Of a DNA stretch of 30,098 nucleotides, positions 1-8,524 are shown one piece after another (position 1 is the stretch's first letter; every line of letters begins with the position of its first letter). The stretch is from DASCNA01 sp036011305 (GTDB lineage: Bacteria > Verrucomicrobiota > Lentisphaeria > Victivallales > GWF2-38-69): contig DASCNA010000090.1 of assembly GCA_036011305.1 (NCBI GenBank), positions 1 through 30,098 on the forward strand, given 5' to 3'. A model generated the notes under the pieces. It worked only from the letters and a program-made list of their open reading frames with translations. It was not told the origin of the DNA and did no database searches. A program made the translations under genes and the position numbers.

Positions 1-1233
1 ATATTTTATTATATTTTTTATAATTCTTTTTAAGCTTTTAGCTTCTTTTATTAATCTGTCTACTTCTTTATCATCAAGATTATAGCCTTTTAATAAACTA
101 CTTACAAAGACTGAAATCTCGTATACATTAGTTATATTAAAGTTTGATGCATCGATTGTGATAGTTTCACCACATAAAACTGGATTATTACTTTTTTCAT
201 ATTTTCTTATTATTTTTATACCTAATTTTTCCCAATATTTCTGAAACCATCTATTTAATTTTTTATTATTTTTTATACTAGAAGCGATAATATTTCTTGA
301 AGCATTCCATTCTTCTATATCCAAGACTTGTAAATTATTTGCTATAGCAGTAATAATTTTTTTTCTTTTAATATTATAAGTTATTTCAGGATATATTTTT
401 TTGAGTTGAAGAAAAGGTTCTATAATATATCCTGAAACACTCCTTACTTGAGGAATAGACTTATTAAATGTTATTAAACTATTAGTATATAAACTATTAA
501 AAGCATCAATTCTTTCTTGGAATTTTTTAGTATTTATTGCAGAACCACTGCTATTTGCTGAACCTCCATTAATTGTCATTGGTTTTTGTATTATTAAAGT
601 TTTTTTTGATAAATGAGCAAAAAGGTAACCTGAATATATATCTGGCTGAGTTGCATAAAATACTCTCCCTGCTTTTTTTTTTGCTTTTGCTATTAAATCT
701 TTATGCACTGCAGAATTATAAAACATTGGCAGGTATTCATATCCTAATTTATTTTTTATCACTTTCCTGATTAACTTATACGAATCAACATACCTAAAAG
801 ATGAACCCAGTGGAACTGTAGTTAAATTTGCAACTTCTTTTACGATTATTGTAGGCCAATTATAGAAAATTCGATCCCATTTTATTAATTTAGCTCCAGT
901 TTTATTAATTATAATAAACAGTTCACTTAAGGCGTAGGGCATAATTCCATCATCATCGCCGAATATTATATTATATCTACCTGATGCTTTAGATAGAGCC
1001 AATTCCCAATTATCACTCATCGCTAAATCTTTTTCAGATTTTATATATTTAATTTTATCATTATTAAAATCAGCAACTATCTTTGCCGTTTCACAAGTAC
1101 TATTGTTATCGCATATTATTAATTCATAATCTGAAAAATTTTGATTTAAAACAGTTTTTATTGAATAATATAAAGTATCAGCTCTATTTCTTGTAGGAAT
1201 TATTATACTAAAAAAGGGGCTTATTTTATGCAT
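1..1233 (-). CDS. GT2 family glycosyltransferase, 3' end cut by window edge
   Basis: I translated this frame by hand from the ATG at 1233-1231. It stays open for 411 codons to base 1, so the C-terminus lies outside the window. The N-terminus is a GT-A fold: FFSIIIPTRNRADTLYYSIK at residues 7-26, an acidic nucleotide-sugar site at D42 (ELIICDNNS), and a DDD metal motif at residues 93-95 (IIFGDDDG). These features place it in glycosyltransferase family 2, which uses nucleotide-diphospho-sugars on the cytoplasmic face of the membrane. The region after about residue 200 is lysine- and asparagine-rich and I do not recognise it. It is the last visible gene of the minus-strand polysaccharide cluster, so it probably adds one sugar of the repeat unit. 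Donor and acceptor cannot be told. Confidence 0.85.
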   Translation of the reverse strand, partial: MHKISPFFSIIIPTRNRADTLYYSIKTVLNQNFSDYELIICDNNSTCETAKIVADFNNDKIKYIKSEKDLAMSDNWELALSKASGRYNIIFGDDDGIMPYALSELFIIINKTGAKLIKWDRIFYNWPTIIVKEVANLTTVPLGSSFRYVDSYKLIRKVIKNKLGYEYLPMFYNSAVHKDLIAKAKKKAGRVFYATQPDIYSGYLFAHLSKKTLIIQKPMTINGGSANSSGSAINTKKFQERIDAFNSLYTNSLITFNKSIPQVRSVSGYIIEPFLQLKKIYPEITYNIKRKKIITAIANNLQVLDIEEWNASRNIIASSIKNNKKLNRWFQKYWEKLGIKIIRKYEKSNNPVLCGETITIDASNFNITNVYEISVFVSSLLKGYNLDDKEVDRLIKEAKSLKRIIKNIIKY

Positions 1234-1266
1234 AGAGAAATATCTTCCTGGGTTACAGGTGTTCAG

Positions 1267-1388
1267 TTATTGTTTTACTCGTTTTAAATATCCATCTGGG
1301 GCTACGGTTATTAACAGTTTATTTTGAATACTTCCATCAATTATAAATTTATCATGTATTTGGAGAAACACCCATATTGACTTTTTAC
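1267..1388 (-). pseudogene. Orphan C-terminal remnant of a second CmcI-like (cephalosporin hydroxylase family) gene
   Basis: Reading the minus strand from about 1388 to the TAA at 1269-1267 gives a peptide ending IQNKLLITVAPDGYLKRVKQ. This aligns end to end with the C-terminus of the intact neighbour at 1424-2158, which ends IENKLLITGARDGFLKKVK. About 17 of the last 27 residues match by eye. The match fades upstream of the SKKS residues, and an in-frame TAG lies about 12 codons further upstream, so only about 40 codons survive. The two DNA sequences differ at many third positions. This is therefore not a recent tandem copy. It is more likely the leftover tail of a divergent homologue after replacement or recombination. 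Confidence 0.75.
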
Positions 1389-1423
1389 TCTCTTTCTGCT
1401 GAATCTTCTTTGTCTAGTAAATT

Positions 1424-2158
1424 TCACTTAACTTTCTTTAAAAAACCGTCTCTAGCGCCGGTGATGAGCAATTTATTTTCAATATCCCTGTCAAGCATAA
1501 AATCATCCCTATTTTTCAAAAATTCTAGCACAGCTGTCTTAGGATTATTTCCTTTCCCCCAAGGACGATCAATGTACATTTCCTGTGGAAAATGCTCAAT
1601 GCCAGTATCAAAAACAACACAATAGCTGCCAACCGTTACCAACGGGGCGTACAATTCCAATTCACGTAGAACATGTGCATGAGTATGGTTTGAATCAAGG
1701 CTAACTAGTATACTTTGCTTGTCTTTTGCAAAACATTGAACTTTTTCTACAATCTTTTCATCGATACTGGAGCCTTCCAACATTGTAATGTTTTTAAACA
1801 TAGGATGGTTCTCAATGGCTATGCGATTATGTTGACGAATATCAATATCAATCCCCAACACATGACCATTCCTGTTAAGGAGTTCGAGCATTGAGGCAAA
1901 AAAAACAAGAGATCCTCCTCGTGCTATACCAGTCTCAATAATTAATTCTGGTTTTATATTCCAAATTATTTCCTGTAGGGCTACAATATCTTGATTGGTT
2001 TGGACAATAGGCATCCCCAACCATTTATTATTAAAACAGTAGTTATATTCACATGTTTTTACAAACCAATCAAAAGATAGCTTTTGTAATTCAATATCAT
2101 TGCTTTGAGCATTAATATTTTCTTTCGATTTATCTTCAAACTCTTTGAAATCATTCAT
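1424..2158 (-). CDS. CmcI-like cephalosporin hydroxylase family protein (SAM-dependent O-methyltransferase fold)
   Basis: This 244-residue protein belongs to the CmcI/rhamnosyl O-methyltransferase family. Members have a class I SAM-binding Rossmann fold and often sit in O-antigen loci, where they are thought to methylate sugar hydroxyls. Visible motifs are the SAM loop IIETGIARGG at residues 73-82, the acidic residue in LGIDIDIR (D104), and the metal/catalytic LDSNHTHAHVL segment around 154-164. Length is normal for the family. The ATG is preceded by AGGT six bases upstream. It lies 62 bases downstream of the aldo/keto reductase in the same direction. A decayed tail of a homologue follows its stop codon. 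It could cap or decorate the polysaccharide; the substrate is unknown. Confidence 0.85.
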   Translation of the reverse strand: MNDFKEFEDKSKENINAQSNDIELQKLSFDWFVKTCEYNYCFNNKWLGMPIVQTNQDIVALQEIIWNIKPELIIETGIARGGSLVFFASMLELLNRNGHVLGIDIDIRQHNRIAIENHPMFKNITMLEGSSIDEKIVEKVQCFAKDKQSILVSLDSNHTHAHVLRELELYAPLVTVGSYCVVFDTGIEHFPQEMYIDRPWGKGNNPKTAVLEFLKNRDDFMLDRDIENKLLITGARDGFLKKVK

Positions 2159-2220
2159 TTTTCTACCTGATTTATTATATTAAAATACTTGTTCTTCGAT
2201 CTATCTCAATATTAAACCTA

Positions 2221-3195
2221 TTAACTATGCTCAAATGTCTTTTGACGTTGAACAAGCAACGTTTCTATAGCTATGATATCTTCCTTAGATAGAGCTCTTT
2301 CTCCGGCAATGACATTTTCCTCGACCTGAGATGGGCATCTTGCTCCTACGATGGCAGCAGTTACCTCTGGACGTCGCAAAACCCATGCGATTGCTAACTC
2401 TCCCACTGTTTTGCCATTCTTATTAGCTATAGATGTTAGGCCATCAACCAATTTAAGATTAGCACTTAACTCGGGTTCCTGAAAACGTTTGTCATTACTT
2501 CTGTGATCATCATTAGGTAAATTTTGTATTAACTTAATATTATATTTTCCTGTTAATAGTCCTTTATGCATGGGGCTATAAGCTATTACTCCGATCTTGT
2601 TTGCATGACAATAATCTAAAATAACTTCTTCAATCCCCCTCTTGATCATACTATAAGGTGGTTGAAGAAAGGCTACGGGATGAATAGACTGAATACGTTT
2701 TAGCTGTTCAATACTAAAATTACTTACTCCTGCATAAAGAATTTTGCCTTCTTTTATCAAATCAGCTATGGCAATCCAGGCTATTTCAATGTCATTATCA
2801 GGAAGAGGCCAATGAATCTGGTAGAGATCAATAACTTCTACTTTAAGTCTTTTTAAACTTGCGTCAACTTCTGTGCGGATACTATTTTTCTTCAGGCAAC
2901 TACATATATTTCCACTTTTATCCATAATCTGACCGCATTTAGTAGAAATAACTGGTTTATGAGATAAAGATCTAATAGCCTTACCCACAACTTCTTCAGA
3001 ATGACCAAGTCCATAAATCGGTGCTGTGTCTAACCAATTAATTCCCAATTCTAGAGCGCGTTGAACTGTATAAATAGATTTTCTGTCATCTTGATAACCC
3101 CAGCCGTACTCCCAATCAGCACCTCCTAAAGCCCACGATCCAAGTCCAATTGTTGACAATTCAAGATCTGTCCATCCTAATTTCTTTGTTTGCAT
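2221..3195 (-). CDS. Aldo/keto reductase
   Basis: This 324-residue NADP(H)-dependent aldo/keto reductase has normal family length. The catalytic tetrad is visible as D56 and Y61 (LDTAPIYG), K86 (STKCG) and H128 (YQIHWP). A C-terminal cofactor-binding stretch (AAIVGARCPSQVEEN) is also present. The start at 3195 places TIGLGSWALGG where the family's first strand belongs. It overlaps the 3' end of the upstream radical SAM gene by 19 bases, so the two are probably translationally coupled. No strong Shine-Dalgarno is seen. In this locus it may reduce a keto-sugar produced by a neighbouring radical SAM or dehydratase step. That role is inferred from context only. Confidence 0.9.
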   Translation of the reverse strand: MQTKKLGWTDLELSTIGLGSWALGGADWEYGWGYQDDRKSIYTVQRALELGINWLDTAPIYGLGHSEEVVGKAIRSLSHKPVISTKCGQIMDKSGNICSCLKKNSIRTEVDASLKRLKVEVIDLYQIHWPLPDNDIEIAWIAIADLIKEGKILYAGVSNFSIEQLKRIQSIHPVAFLQPPYSMIKRGIEEVILDYCHANKIGVIAYSPMHKGLLTGKYNIKLIQNLPNDDHRSNDKRFQEPELSANLKLVDGLTSIANKNGKTVGELAIAWVLRRPEVTAAIVGARCPSQVEENVIAGERALSKEDIIAIETLLVQRQKTFEHS

Positions 3196-4199
3196 AATTT
3201 TTTAGCTATCTTTTTTGTATAGTTGTCTATATTATCGATCGATTCATATGAAATTTCATTGCAATTCTTACATAATGAATGCTCTTTTCGTCTTCCCTGT
3301 AAGTGTAGCATACGCAAATCAAAAAGTTTTTTTGAATTCCATATTTCCTTAAGGCTTTGCTTTTTCACGTTGCCTATCAAAAAATCATGTCGCCAATCAC
3401 AACTACATTGATCGACTGAACCATCAGAATTAATAGGAAGAGCATAAAAAAGATATGGACATACAGCTTTTTCTTCAAGTACACTCCCAAAAGTTCCTTC
3501 ATCGGTATTTAATTTGATATCATATCTATCCTGAAATTCATATCCTGGCCAAAAAGGACTAATATTTTCAACATTTATAAAATCGCAAATGGGAGTAAAG
3601 ATTTTTAAAAACTTTTCTTTTACAGATTTTTCAGATATACCAACAGTCGTTTTAATAAAAACCTTACAATCTTGACGATGTTCATACAGATAACGAATGT
3701 TAGAAAGAAATTTATCAAAATCAATTCCTGTTCGTGTAAAATTGAGAAAATCCTTAGAGGACATACCATATAAAGAAATGTTTATACGGTTCAATCCTGC
3801 TTCAATAAGCTGATCAACCATATTAGGAGTTAAAAGAGAAGCATTTGTTGTTATTTCAATAAAATTTACTAAACCGGAATCTTTTGCATACTTAACCATT
3901 TTATGAAGATTTTTATTTAAGAGTGGCTCTCCATCTTTGAAAAGTTTTAACGCTTTAATTGGATTATCAAATTCAGCTAAATCATTAATGGCCTTCTTGA
4001 AAATCTCCATAGATAAAATACCAGACCAACGTGTTGTATTTCTGATCAAATCATCCTCTCCTGATGGACAAAATTTACAACGGAAATTGCAAACACTTGA
4101 AGGATCGATATAAATAACATATGGAGTATCCAAAGGAATTACATTTTCTAAAGAAGTTCGATTCTTAGTATTAATCCGGAACTGATTTTCGTTCTTCAT
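3177..4199 (-). CDS. Radical SAM protein with SPASM-like C-terminus (paralogue A)
   Basis: This 340-residue radical SAM enzyme has the [4Fe-4S] motif CNFRCKFC at C37, C41 and C44. A C-terminal cysteine set (CPYLFYALPIN, QCSCDW, CKNC) suggests an auxiliary cluster, as in SPASM or twitch proteins. I set the start at the ATG at 4199, which has AAGGGA seven bases upstream. A slightly longer reading from a TTG at 4205 is possible. With the ATG start, the cysteine positions match those of the paralogue at 8525-9541 exactly. Both share the N-terminal phrase NVIPL.TP followed by DPSS.CNF.CKFCP. It overlaps the aldo/keto reductase. The substrate is unknown; a glycan-modifying radical reaction is the contextual guess. 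Confidence 0.85.
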   Translation of the reverse strand: MKNENQFRINTKNRTSLENVIPLDTPYVIYIDPSSVCNFRCKFCPSGEDDLIRNTTRWSGILSMEIFKKAINDLAEFDNPIKALKLFKDGEPLLNKNLHKMVKYAKDSGLVNFIEITTNASLLTPNMVDQLIEAGLNRINISLYGMSSKDFLNFTRTGIDFDKFLSNIRYLYEHRQDCKVFIKTTVGISEKSVKEKFLKIFTPICDFINVENISPFWPGYEFQDRYDIKLNTDEGTFGSVLEEKAVCPYLFYALPINSDGSVDQCSCDWRHDFLIGNVKKQSLKEIWNSKKLFDLRMLHLQGRRKEHSLCKNCNEISYESIDNIDNYTKKIAKKLCKQRN

Positions 4200-4226
4200 A
4201 TACAAATCCCTTATGATAATATGATC

Positions 4227-5831
4227 CTAAATTGTAATATTTTCTATAATATTTTGAATATCTATAACACTGTGCCCTTTGAAAGAAGAAAGAGAAATTA
4301 ATGGGATATTATCAAAATAACTGTCAACAGCTCTTTTCATAAAATTGAAGTCTTCTCCACCCAAATAACAGTAGGTTATGCATAATCGAGGTTTATTAAG
4401 GCCACTTCTACTATATTTTTGTAATTTAGGATTATTACCTATGAGAAATTCACCTTCTTCCTCTAAATCTATGTAACCAAGACAGTTTAAATATTCAAGA
4501 GAAGACAAATGTTTTAGAAATTTTTTAAAATAATATGTTCTTGAACTTCCAAAAATTACCCAGGAATGTCTATCTATCATCTTAATACTTTTAACTAAAT
4601 TATTCAGTTGGTAATAATACTCTGACTGTTCAATTTTTTCCTTATATGCAGTTCCCATCTCATAGTCCACTTTATTAAGGCGGCATTGAATATCGGCAAA
4701 ACCATCAGTTTTTGCACCAAACCAATCGAATCTATTACGATCATAGGAATCAGGAAGGTAAGCATTATCAAAACAATAATTATAAAGATCACATCCAGGG
4801 AGTGGAGCAAAGAAAAAGCACGATTTTATTTCAGGCCTGGTTTCTTTTACAAATTGTAAAGTAAATTCATAATCATCTTGACTTTGAGTAGGAACTCCAA
4901 ACATTAAATTTACTTTACGAATCAAACCGTAATCTTTACAAATCCTCATCGCTTTGTAGCAATCTTCTTTAGTTTGTTTTTTGTTCAAAAAGGACAGTAA
5001 TTTAGGAGAAGTTGTCTCTATTCCAAAATTCACACATTCAACTCCCATTTTTACCAATTCTGTAGCAATTAACTCATTAAACCCAGAAGCTCGTGCCATC
5101 ACGAAATTGCCATATTTTATCTTAATTTCAGAGTCAAAATGTTCTTCAACCTTTTCTCGTATATTTTTACATCTTTGTGCCGAACAAGCGAAAAGGTCAT
5201 CAAAAAATTGAAAATTATTAACGCCATATTTCTCGTTGAGTTGTGACATCATACTAACAATCTCTTCAGGCTTGTAAGCTGAATATTGCAATTTGCTTGA
5301 AGCGCAAAATCGACATTTATATGGACACCCTTGAGAGGACAAAAGCATAGCACTTCTTGTTTTCGTCATCCTTTCTATTTGTGATGATGAATAGAATAGA
5401 CTGGTGTATAGTTTTCTATTGTGGTTTCGTTTCCCCTTTATAAGCATACTATTGGAAAGAGAATGGTAGTTGTTAAGTATTTCTTTCCAGACACCCATTC
5501 CATCACCTTCGATAATAGCATCAAATTTATTTGTTAGAGCAACATCCAATGGCATAAATGTTGGATGTACCCCTCCACATATCACTTTTATCTTCATCTT
5601 ATTTGAAAGATCAGCTATAGCAATGGCTTTCTTACGATCATAGGACATGAAAGAGATACAAATCAAATCTGGACTAAATTTTTCAGTAAAAGTTATAAAA
5701 CGAGAATATACGTCACCTGAATGGAGAAACAAAATATCGACATCCCACCCATAGTTTTGTGCAAGTGATGAAAGGATTCCCACGCCCCAAGAAAAATTTT
5801 CAGTAAAAATTACCATCAATAATTTTTTCAT
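4227..5831 (-). CDS. Cobalamin-binding-type (class B-like) radical SAM protein
   Basis: This 534-residue protein has a B12-binding-like Rossmann domain at residues 1-120 (SPDLICISFMSYDRKKAIAI, then VICGGVHPTFMP). A radical SAM core follows, with CPYKCRFC at C169, C173 and C176. Domain order and length fit B12-binding radical SAM proteins, which often methylate unactivated carbon or rearrange rings. The canonical DxHxxG cobalamin ligand is not evident in the N-domain, so cobalamin use is uncertain. The last 150 residues include a possible nucleotide-binding stretch (SWVIFGSSRTYYFKKFL). The ATG is preceded by TTAGGT. It lies 27 bases upstream of paralogue A in the same direction. The substrate is unknown; it is a candidate for C-methylation or rearrangement of a sugar or attached group. 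Confidence 0.85.
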   Translation of the reverse strand: MKKLLMVIFTENFSWGVGILSSLAQNYGWDVDILFLHSGDVYSRFITFTEKFSPDLICISFMSYDRKKAIAIADLSNKMKIKVICGGVHPTFMPLDVALTNKFDAIIEGDGMGVWKEILNNYHSLSNSMLIKGKRNHNRKLYTSLFYSSSQIERMTKTRSAMLLSSQGCPYKCRFCASSKLQYSAYKPEEIVSMMSQLNEKYGVNNFQFFDDLFACSAQRCKNIREKVEEHFDSEIKIKYGNFVMARASGFNELIATELVKMGVECVNFGIETTSPKLLSFLNKKQTKEDCYKAMRICKDYGLIRKVNLMFGVPTQSQDDYEFTLQFVKETRPEIKSCFFFAPLPGCDLYNYCFDNAYLPDSYDRNRFDWFGAKTDGFADIQCRLNKVDYEMGTAYKEKIEQSEYYYQLNNLVKSIKMIDRHSWVIFGSSRTYYFKKFLKHLSSLEYLNCLGYIDLEEEGEFLIGNNPKLQKYSRSGLNKPRLCITYCYLGGEDFNFMKRAVDSYFDNIPLISLSSFKGHSVIDIQNIIENITI

Positions 5832-5923
5832 AATACCTAAACCTAATACGCTCCTAATTTCTATTCATCAATCTAAGAAAAACGACGTCTTATCACTGTT
5901 TTGACCAGAATATTTCACGTACG

Positions 5924-7306
5924 TTAATTATTCGAACTGGAGAGAACATCTCGAGTCATAATCTGCTTTCCTGCTTCAATGGTAGCAGTAGAGGTTCCGT
6001 TGCAATATCGACACATCACTGTATGTTTTTTGTCAAAATAATCAATTAATTTATTGCGTAAATCTTCTCTTGATGTATTTCTTACATTTACATAATCAGA
6101 ATGGGAATTAGGAATCTTTCCCAAATACGTACCGAACACGCTGCGACTACACTTATGTAATTTACCGTTAAAAAGATCGTTTGTAACAAAACAACAGGAG
6201 GAAAAGACTCGAGAAAGTTCTTCTCTGGAATAACCACGTTCCTCAAAGTTTCCAAAATCAAACCATTCCATTTGTTTTGTATATCTATAATTCACGTTAA
6301 ATTTGTCCATTTTAGCAAGAAATAACTTAATGTTCACTTGTAGCTTTTCGTGAATGTTATCACCATAATCTGTAACTGCAACAACCACTCTAGGATTGGA
6401 TAATAGCTCAAAAACACGTTCGTTTTTTGGCATAACCGTTCCATTAGTAATGATGTGAATAATCCCTATTTTAGGAAGACGTAAAGCGCGATCAATGATG
6501 TTTTCCAAGTCTTTATGAAGAAAAGACTCCCCCCCAACAATAACAAGGGTATATAATAAATCAACCGCATCTAAAATTCTACCCAAGTCATCAAAAATAC
6601 GTTCTGTTTCTATATCGAAGTTATCAGAAGGCTTATAAAATTCTCTGAGATGGTTACAGCCCTTACACCTTAGATTACATCTGGTTGATACTAGTACCCC
6701 CATCATGGGAATGATCAAGGCATTTTTACAAGCAGAGGAAAGCTTGTCCCTGATAAAATTATTCTTCACATAATCATCAAAAATGTCACATCGAGTCTCG
6801 TTCTCTCTTGCAAAAGGGCAAAAGAGACAAGTAGTTATGTTGAATTGAAATTTTTCTTCGTTGACATTTGCCCTACACTCAACATAAATCAATAAATTAA
6901 TAAATTTTTTGTCCATAATAGTATTGCAAAACCCATGTTCAATTAACTTGTTACTGATCATATGACATACACGCTCAGAAAAAACTGTAACCACAACGAT
7001 ATATTTGTCCCTGTCCTCCATAGGTATTTGTTGAAAATCGGGTTTTAGAACTTTTATATTACCAACCTTTCTGATAAGTTCTGCTTTGGCATCCCAAAAG
7101 AAAGCCACAGAAATCCCAAAATGTAAAAAGAAACGATAAACTCTTTCGCCTATTTTTCCAGCAGCATAGATAATGATTTTTTTGTTCTTAAGTTTATCCA
7201 CTATCCAGGTGAAATCTAAACTTGTCTTGCTTTCAGTAATATCCAGTAAATCTGAAATAAGATCACCAGGATTGGAGTCATTACGATTGTTGATCTTAGT
7301 TGTCAT
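5924..7306 (-). CDS. Rossmann-like domain fused to radical SAM domain
   Basis: This is about 460 residues from the ATG at 7306; a longer reading from a TTG at 7369 overlaps the upstream gene too deeply. Residues 42-95 resemble the nucleotide-sugar/NAD-type Rossmann segment often fused to glycan enzymes (KKIIIYAAGKIGERVYRFF). A cysteine cluster (C160, C163, C173) precedes a radical SAM motif CNLRCKGC at C210, C214 and C217. This is followed by the SAM-binding VIVGGESFLHKDL. More cysteines sit near the end (SSCCF, KCSRS, MCRYC), suggesting auxiliary clusters. It overlaps the GT2 gene by 11 bases, which implies coupled translation. Both domains are recognisable, but the fusion's reaction is not known to me. 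Confidence 0.8.
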   Translation of the reverse strand: MTTKINNRNDSNPGDLISDLLDITESKTSLDFTWIVDKLKNKKIIIYAAGKIGERVYRFFLHFGISVAFFWDAKAELIRKVGNIKVLKPDFQQIPMEDRDKYIVVVTVFSERVCHMISNKLIEHGFCNTIMDKKFINLLIYVECRANVNEEKFQFNITTCLFCPFARENETRCDIFDDYVKNNFIRDKLSSACKNALIIPMMGVLVSTRCNLRCKGCNHLREFYKPSDNFDIETERIFDDLGRILDAVDLLYTLVIVGGESFLHKDLENIIDRALRLPKIGIIHIITNGTVMPKNERVFELLSNPRVVVAVTDYGDNIHEKLQVNIKLFLAKMDKFNVNYRYTKQMEWFDFGNFEERGYSREELSRVFSSCCFVTNDLFNGKLHKCSRSVFGTYLGKIPNSHSDYVNVRNTSREDLRNKLIDYFDKKHTVMCRYCNGTSTATIEAGKQIMTRDVLSSSNN

Positions 7307-8315
7307 AGGGAACAAAGTCTTCTGGTGGATCGTAGCTAAATTGTCTAACCTCAGGCTCCATCGTATCAATCAGCCTTTGATAAAGCTGAAACCAGTCAGC
7401 ACCATCCGATTCCACGCAATATTTTAGTGTTTTATACGTATGATTATTTATCAAATCTGGATCATACACAATTGCAAGCGCTAACCATCTTTTGGCCAGT
7501 TCAAGATTTTTTGATCGAAAGACACTATGAATGTATCTAAGCGTCAAATGGCCAGCTCTTTTAACTGCAGCACTAAAAAAATCCTCAAGGTAAGACCTCC
7601 ATTTAGCAAGCCTAAACATTTCTGCTAGAGTGCAATAGTATTCCACCATCAAATCAATGGATTGATTATATTGGGCGGTTGTATTTTCTGCATGGTTGCG
7701 ATAAACAGAAACTGGGGTCTGAATATAACCAACATCACTTATAAGAGCGCACTTAAACCACATCAATCCATCAAGATTAACAATGTATCGTTCATCAATT
7801 CTCCCTACTTTTAAAAACACATCACGACGAAGTAGCACTTGACATGGTAAAACTGAGGTCATCATGAATACCTTGGCCTGTTTCTCCCCTGGGATAATAC
7901 AACTGGTCTTGTATAATGGAGCAACTTTTGTGAAGTTCCCTGTCTCATCCGTAGTCATTCTTTCTCCAATCGCAATGCCGACATTAGGGTAACTTTCGAG
8001 GATAGGCACTAATTTTTCAATAAAATTTGGAAGAAGAAGATCATCACTGTGAAGAATCACTAAGTATTTTCCAGTACTGCATTCTATGGATTTGTTAGTA
8101 TTCTTTGGCTGACCAAGGTTTGTGGAGTTAAAAAAAACACGAATTTGGTCTTTATATTTATTTGCAATTTCCAACGAGTTATCCGTAGAACAATCATCGA
8201 CCAAAACCACTTCAGTATTCTGGTAGGTCTGAGCCAGTGTACTTTGAATGCAAGATTCAAGATATTTTGCATTGTTGTAATTAGGAATGCAAACACTTAC
8301 TGAAGGCATATCCAT
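7296..8315 (-). CDS. GT2 family glycosyltransferase
   Basis: This 339-residue glycosyltransferase family 2 enzyme opens with VSVCIPNYNNAKYLESCIQS and has D40/D41 in VVLVDDCSTDNS. An HSDD metal motif lies at residues 89-92. The start at 8315 is chosen because AGGAGG lies nine bases upstream at 8325-8330. A reading from an upstream ATG at 8351 would put that ribosome site inside the gene. The C-terminal 120 residues are helical and lack a transmembrane segment. Base composition is visibly less AT-rich than in genes to its right, which hints at a different origin. It probably transfers one sugar of the exported glycan, with donor and linkage unknown. Confidence 0.9.
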   Translation of the reverse strand: MDMPSVSVCIPNYNNAKYLESCIQSTLAQTYQNTEVVLVDDCSTDNSLEIANKYKDQIRVFFNSTNLGQPKNTNKSIECSTGKYLVILHSDDLLLPNFIEKLVPILESYPNVGIAIGERMTTDETGNFTKVAPLYKTSCIIPGEKQAKVFMMTSVLPCQVLLRRDVFLKVGRIDERYIVNLDGLMWFKCALISDVGYIQTPVSVYRNHAENTTAQYNQSIDLMVEYYCTLAEMFRLAKWRSYLEDFFSAAVKRAGHLTLRYIHSVFRSKNLELAKRWLALAIVYDPDLINNHTYKTLKYCVESDGADWFQLYQRLIDTMEPEVRQFSYDPPEDFVPYDN

Positions 8316-8324
8316 TTTTCTGTA

Positions 8325-8330
8325 CCTCCT
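8325..8330 (-). promoter_or_regulatory. Strong Shine-Dalgarno (AGGAGG) deciding the GT2 start
   Basis: The minus strand reads AGGAGG here, followed by nine bases and then the ATG at 8315-8313. It is the best ribosome binding site in the window. It argues against the ATG at 8351, which would place this motif within codons. Confidence 0.8.
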
Positions 8331-8442
8331 AAACTTGTACTTCATGAACATTAAACGTCCACTTATTGATAATAATCAAATCTAAAGTCTTTTCACCAGA
8401 AGTTGTGCTGGAGAAAAAGCTCTTTCATGCAATTAATATCGT

Positions 8443-8465
8443 GAAATACTGGTGAACAGTATTTC
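8443..8465. other. Perfect 9-bp hairpin in the gap between radical SAM paralogue B and the GT2 gene
   Basis: GAAATACTG and CAGTATTTC form a perfect nine-base stem around a five-base loop (GTGAA on the plus strand). No T-tract follows on either strand, so it is not a classical rho-independent terminator. It sits in the 209-base gap between genes at 8525 and 8315, one of the longest gaps in the minus-strand cluster. It may be an attenuator, an RNA-processing site or an mRNA-stability element. Confidence 0.45.
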
Positions 8466-8524
8466 GAGTGGGAGTGATAGTTATTTTTACAAAATAATTT
8501 ATTCCAGCTATTTTGACCAACTTA

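Noticed and set aside
4604..4810. Minus-strand 68-codon frame rich in Ile/Leu
   Set aside because: It lies wholly inside the B12-type radical SAM gene on the same strand in another frame, without a ribosome site or recognisable domain.
7307..7369. Longer start (TTG) for the Rossmann/radical SAM gene
   Set aside because: It would extend the overlap with the GT2 gene to 74 bases. The ATG at 7306 gives an 11-base overlap and a normal N-terminus.
8316..8351. Longer start (ATG at 8351) for the GT2 gene
   Set aside because: A strong AGGAGG at 8325-8330 is correctly spaced for the ATG at 8315. The added residues (MFMKYKFRRYRK) are not part of the GT2 fold.
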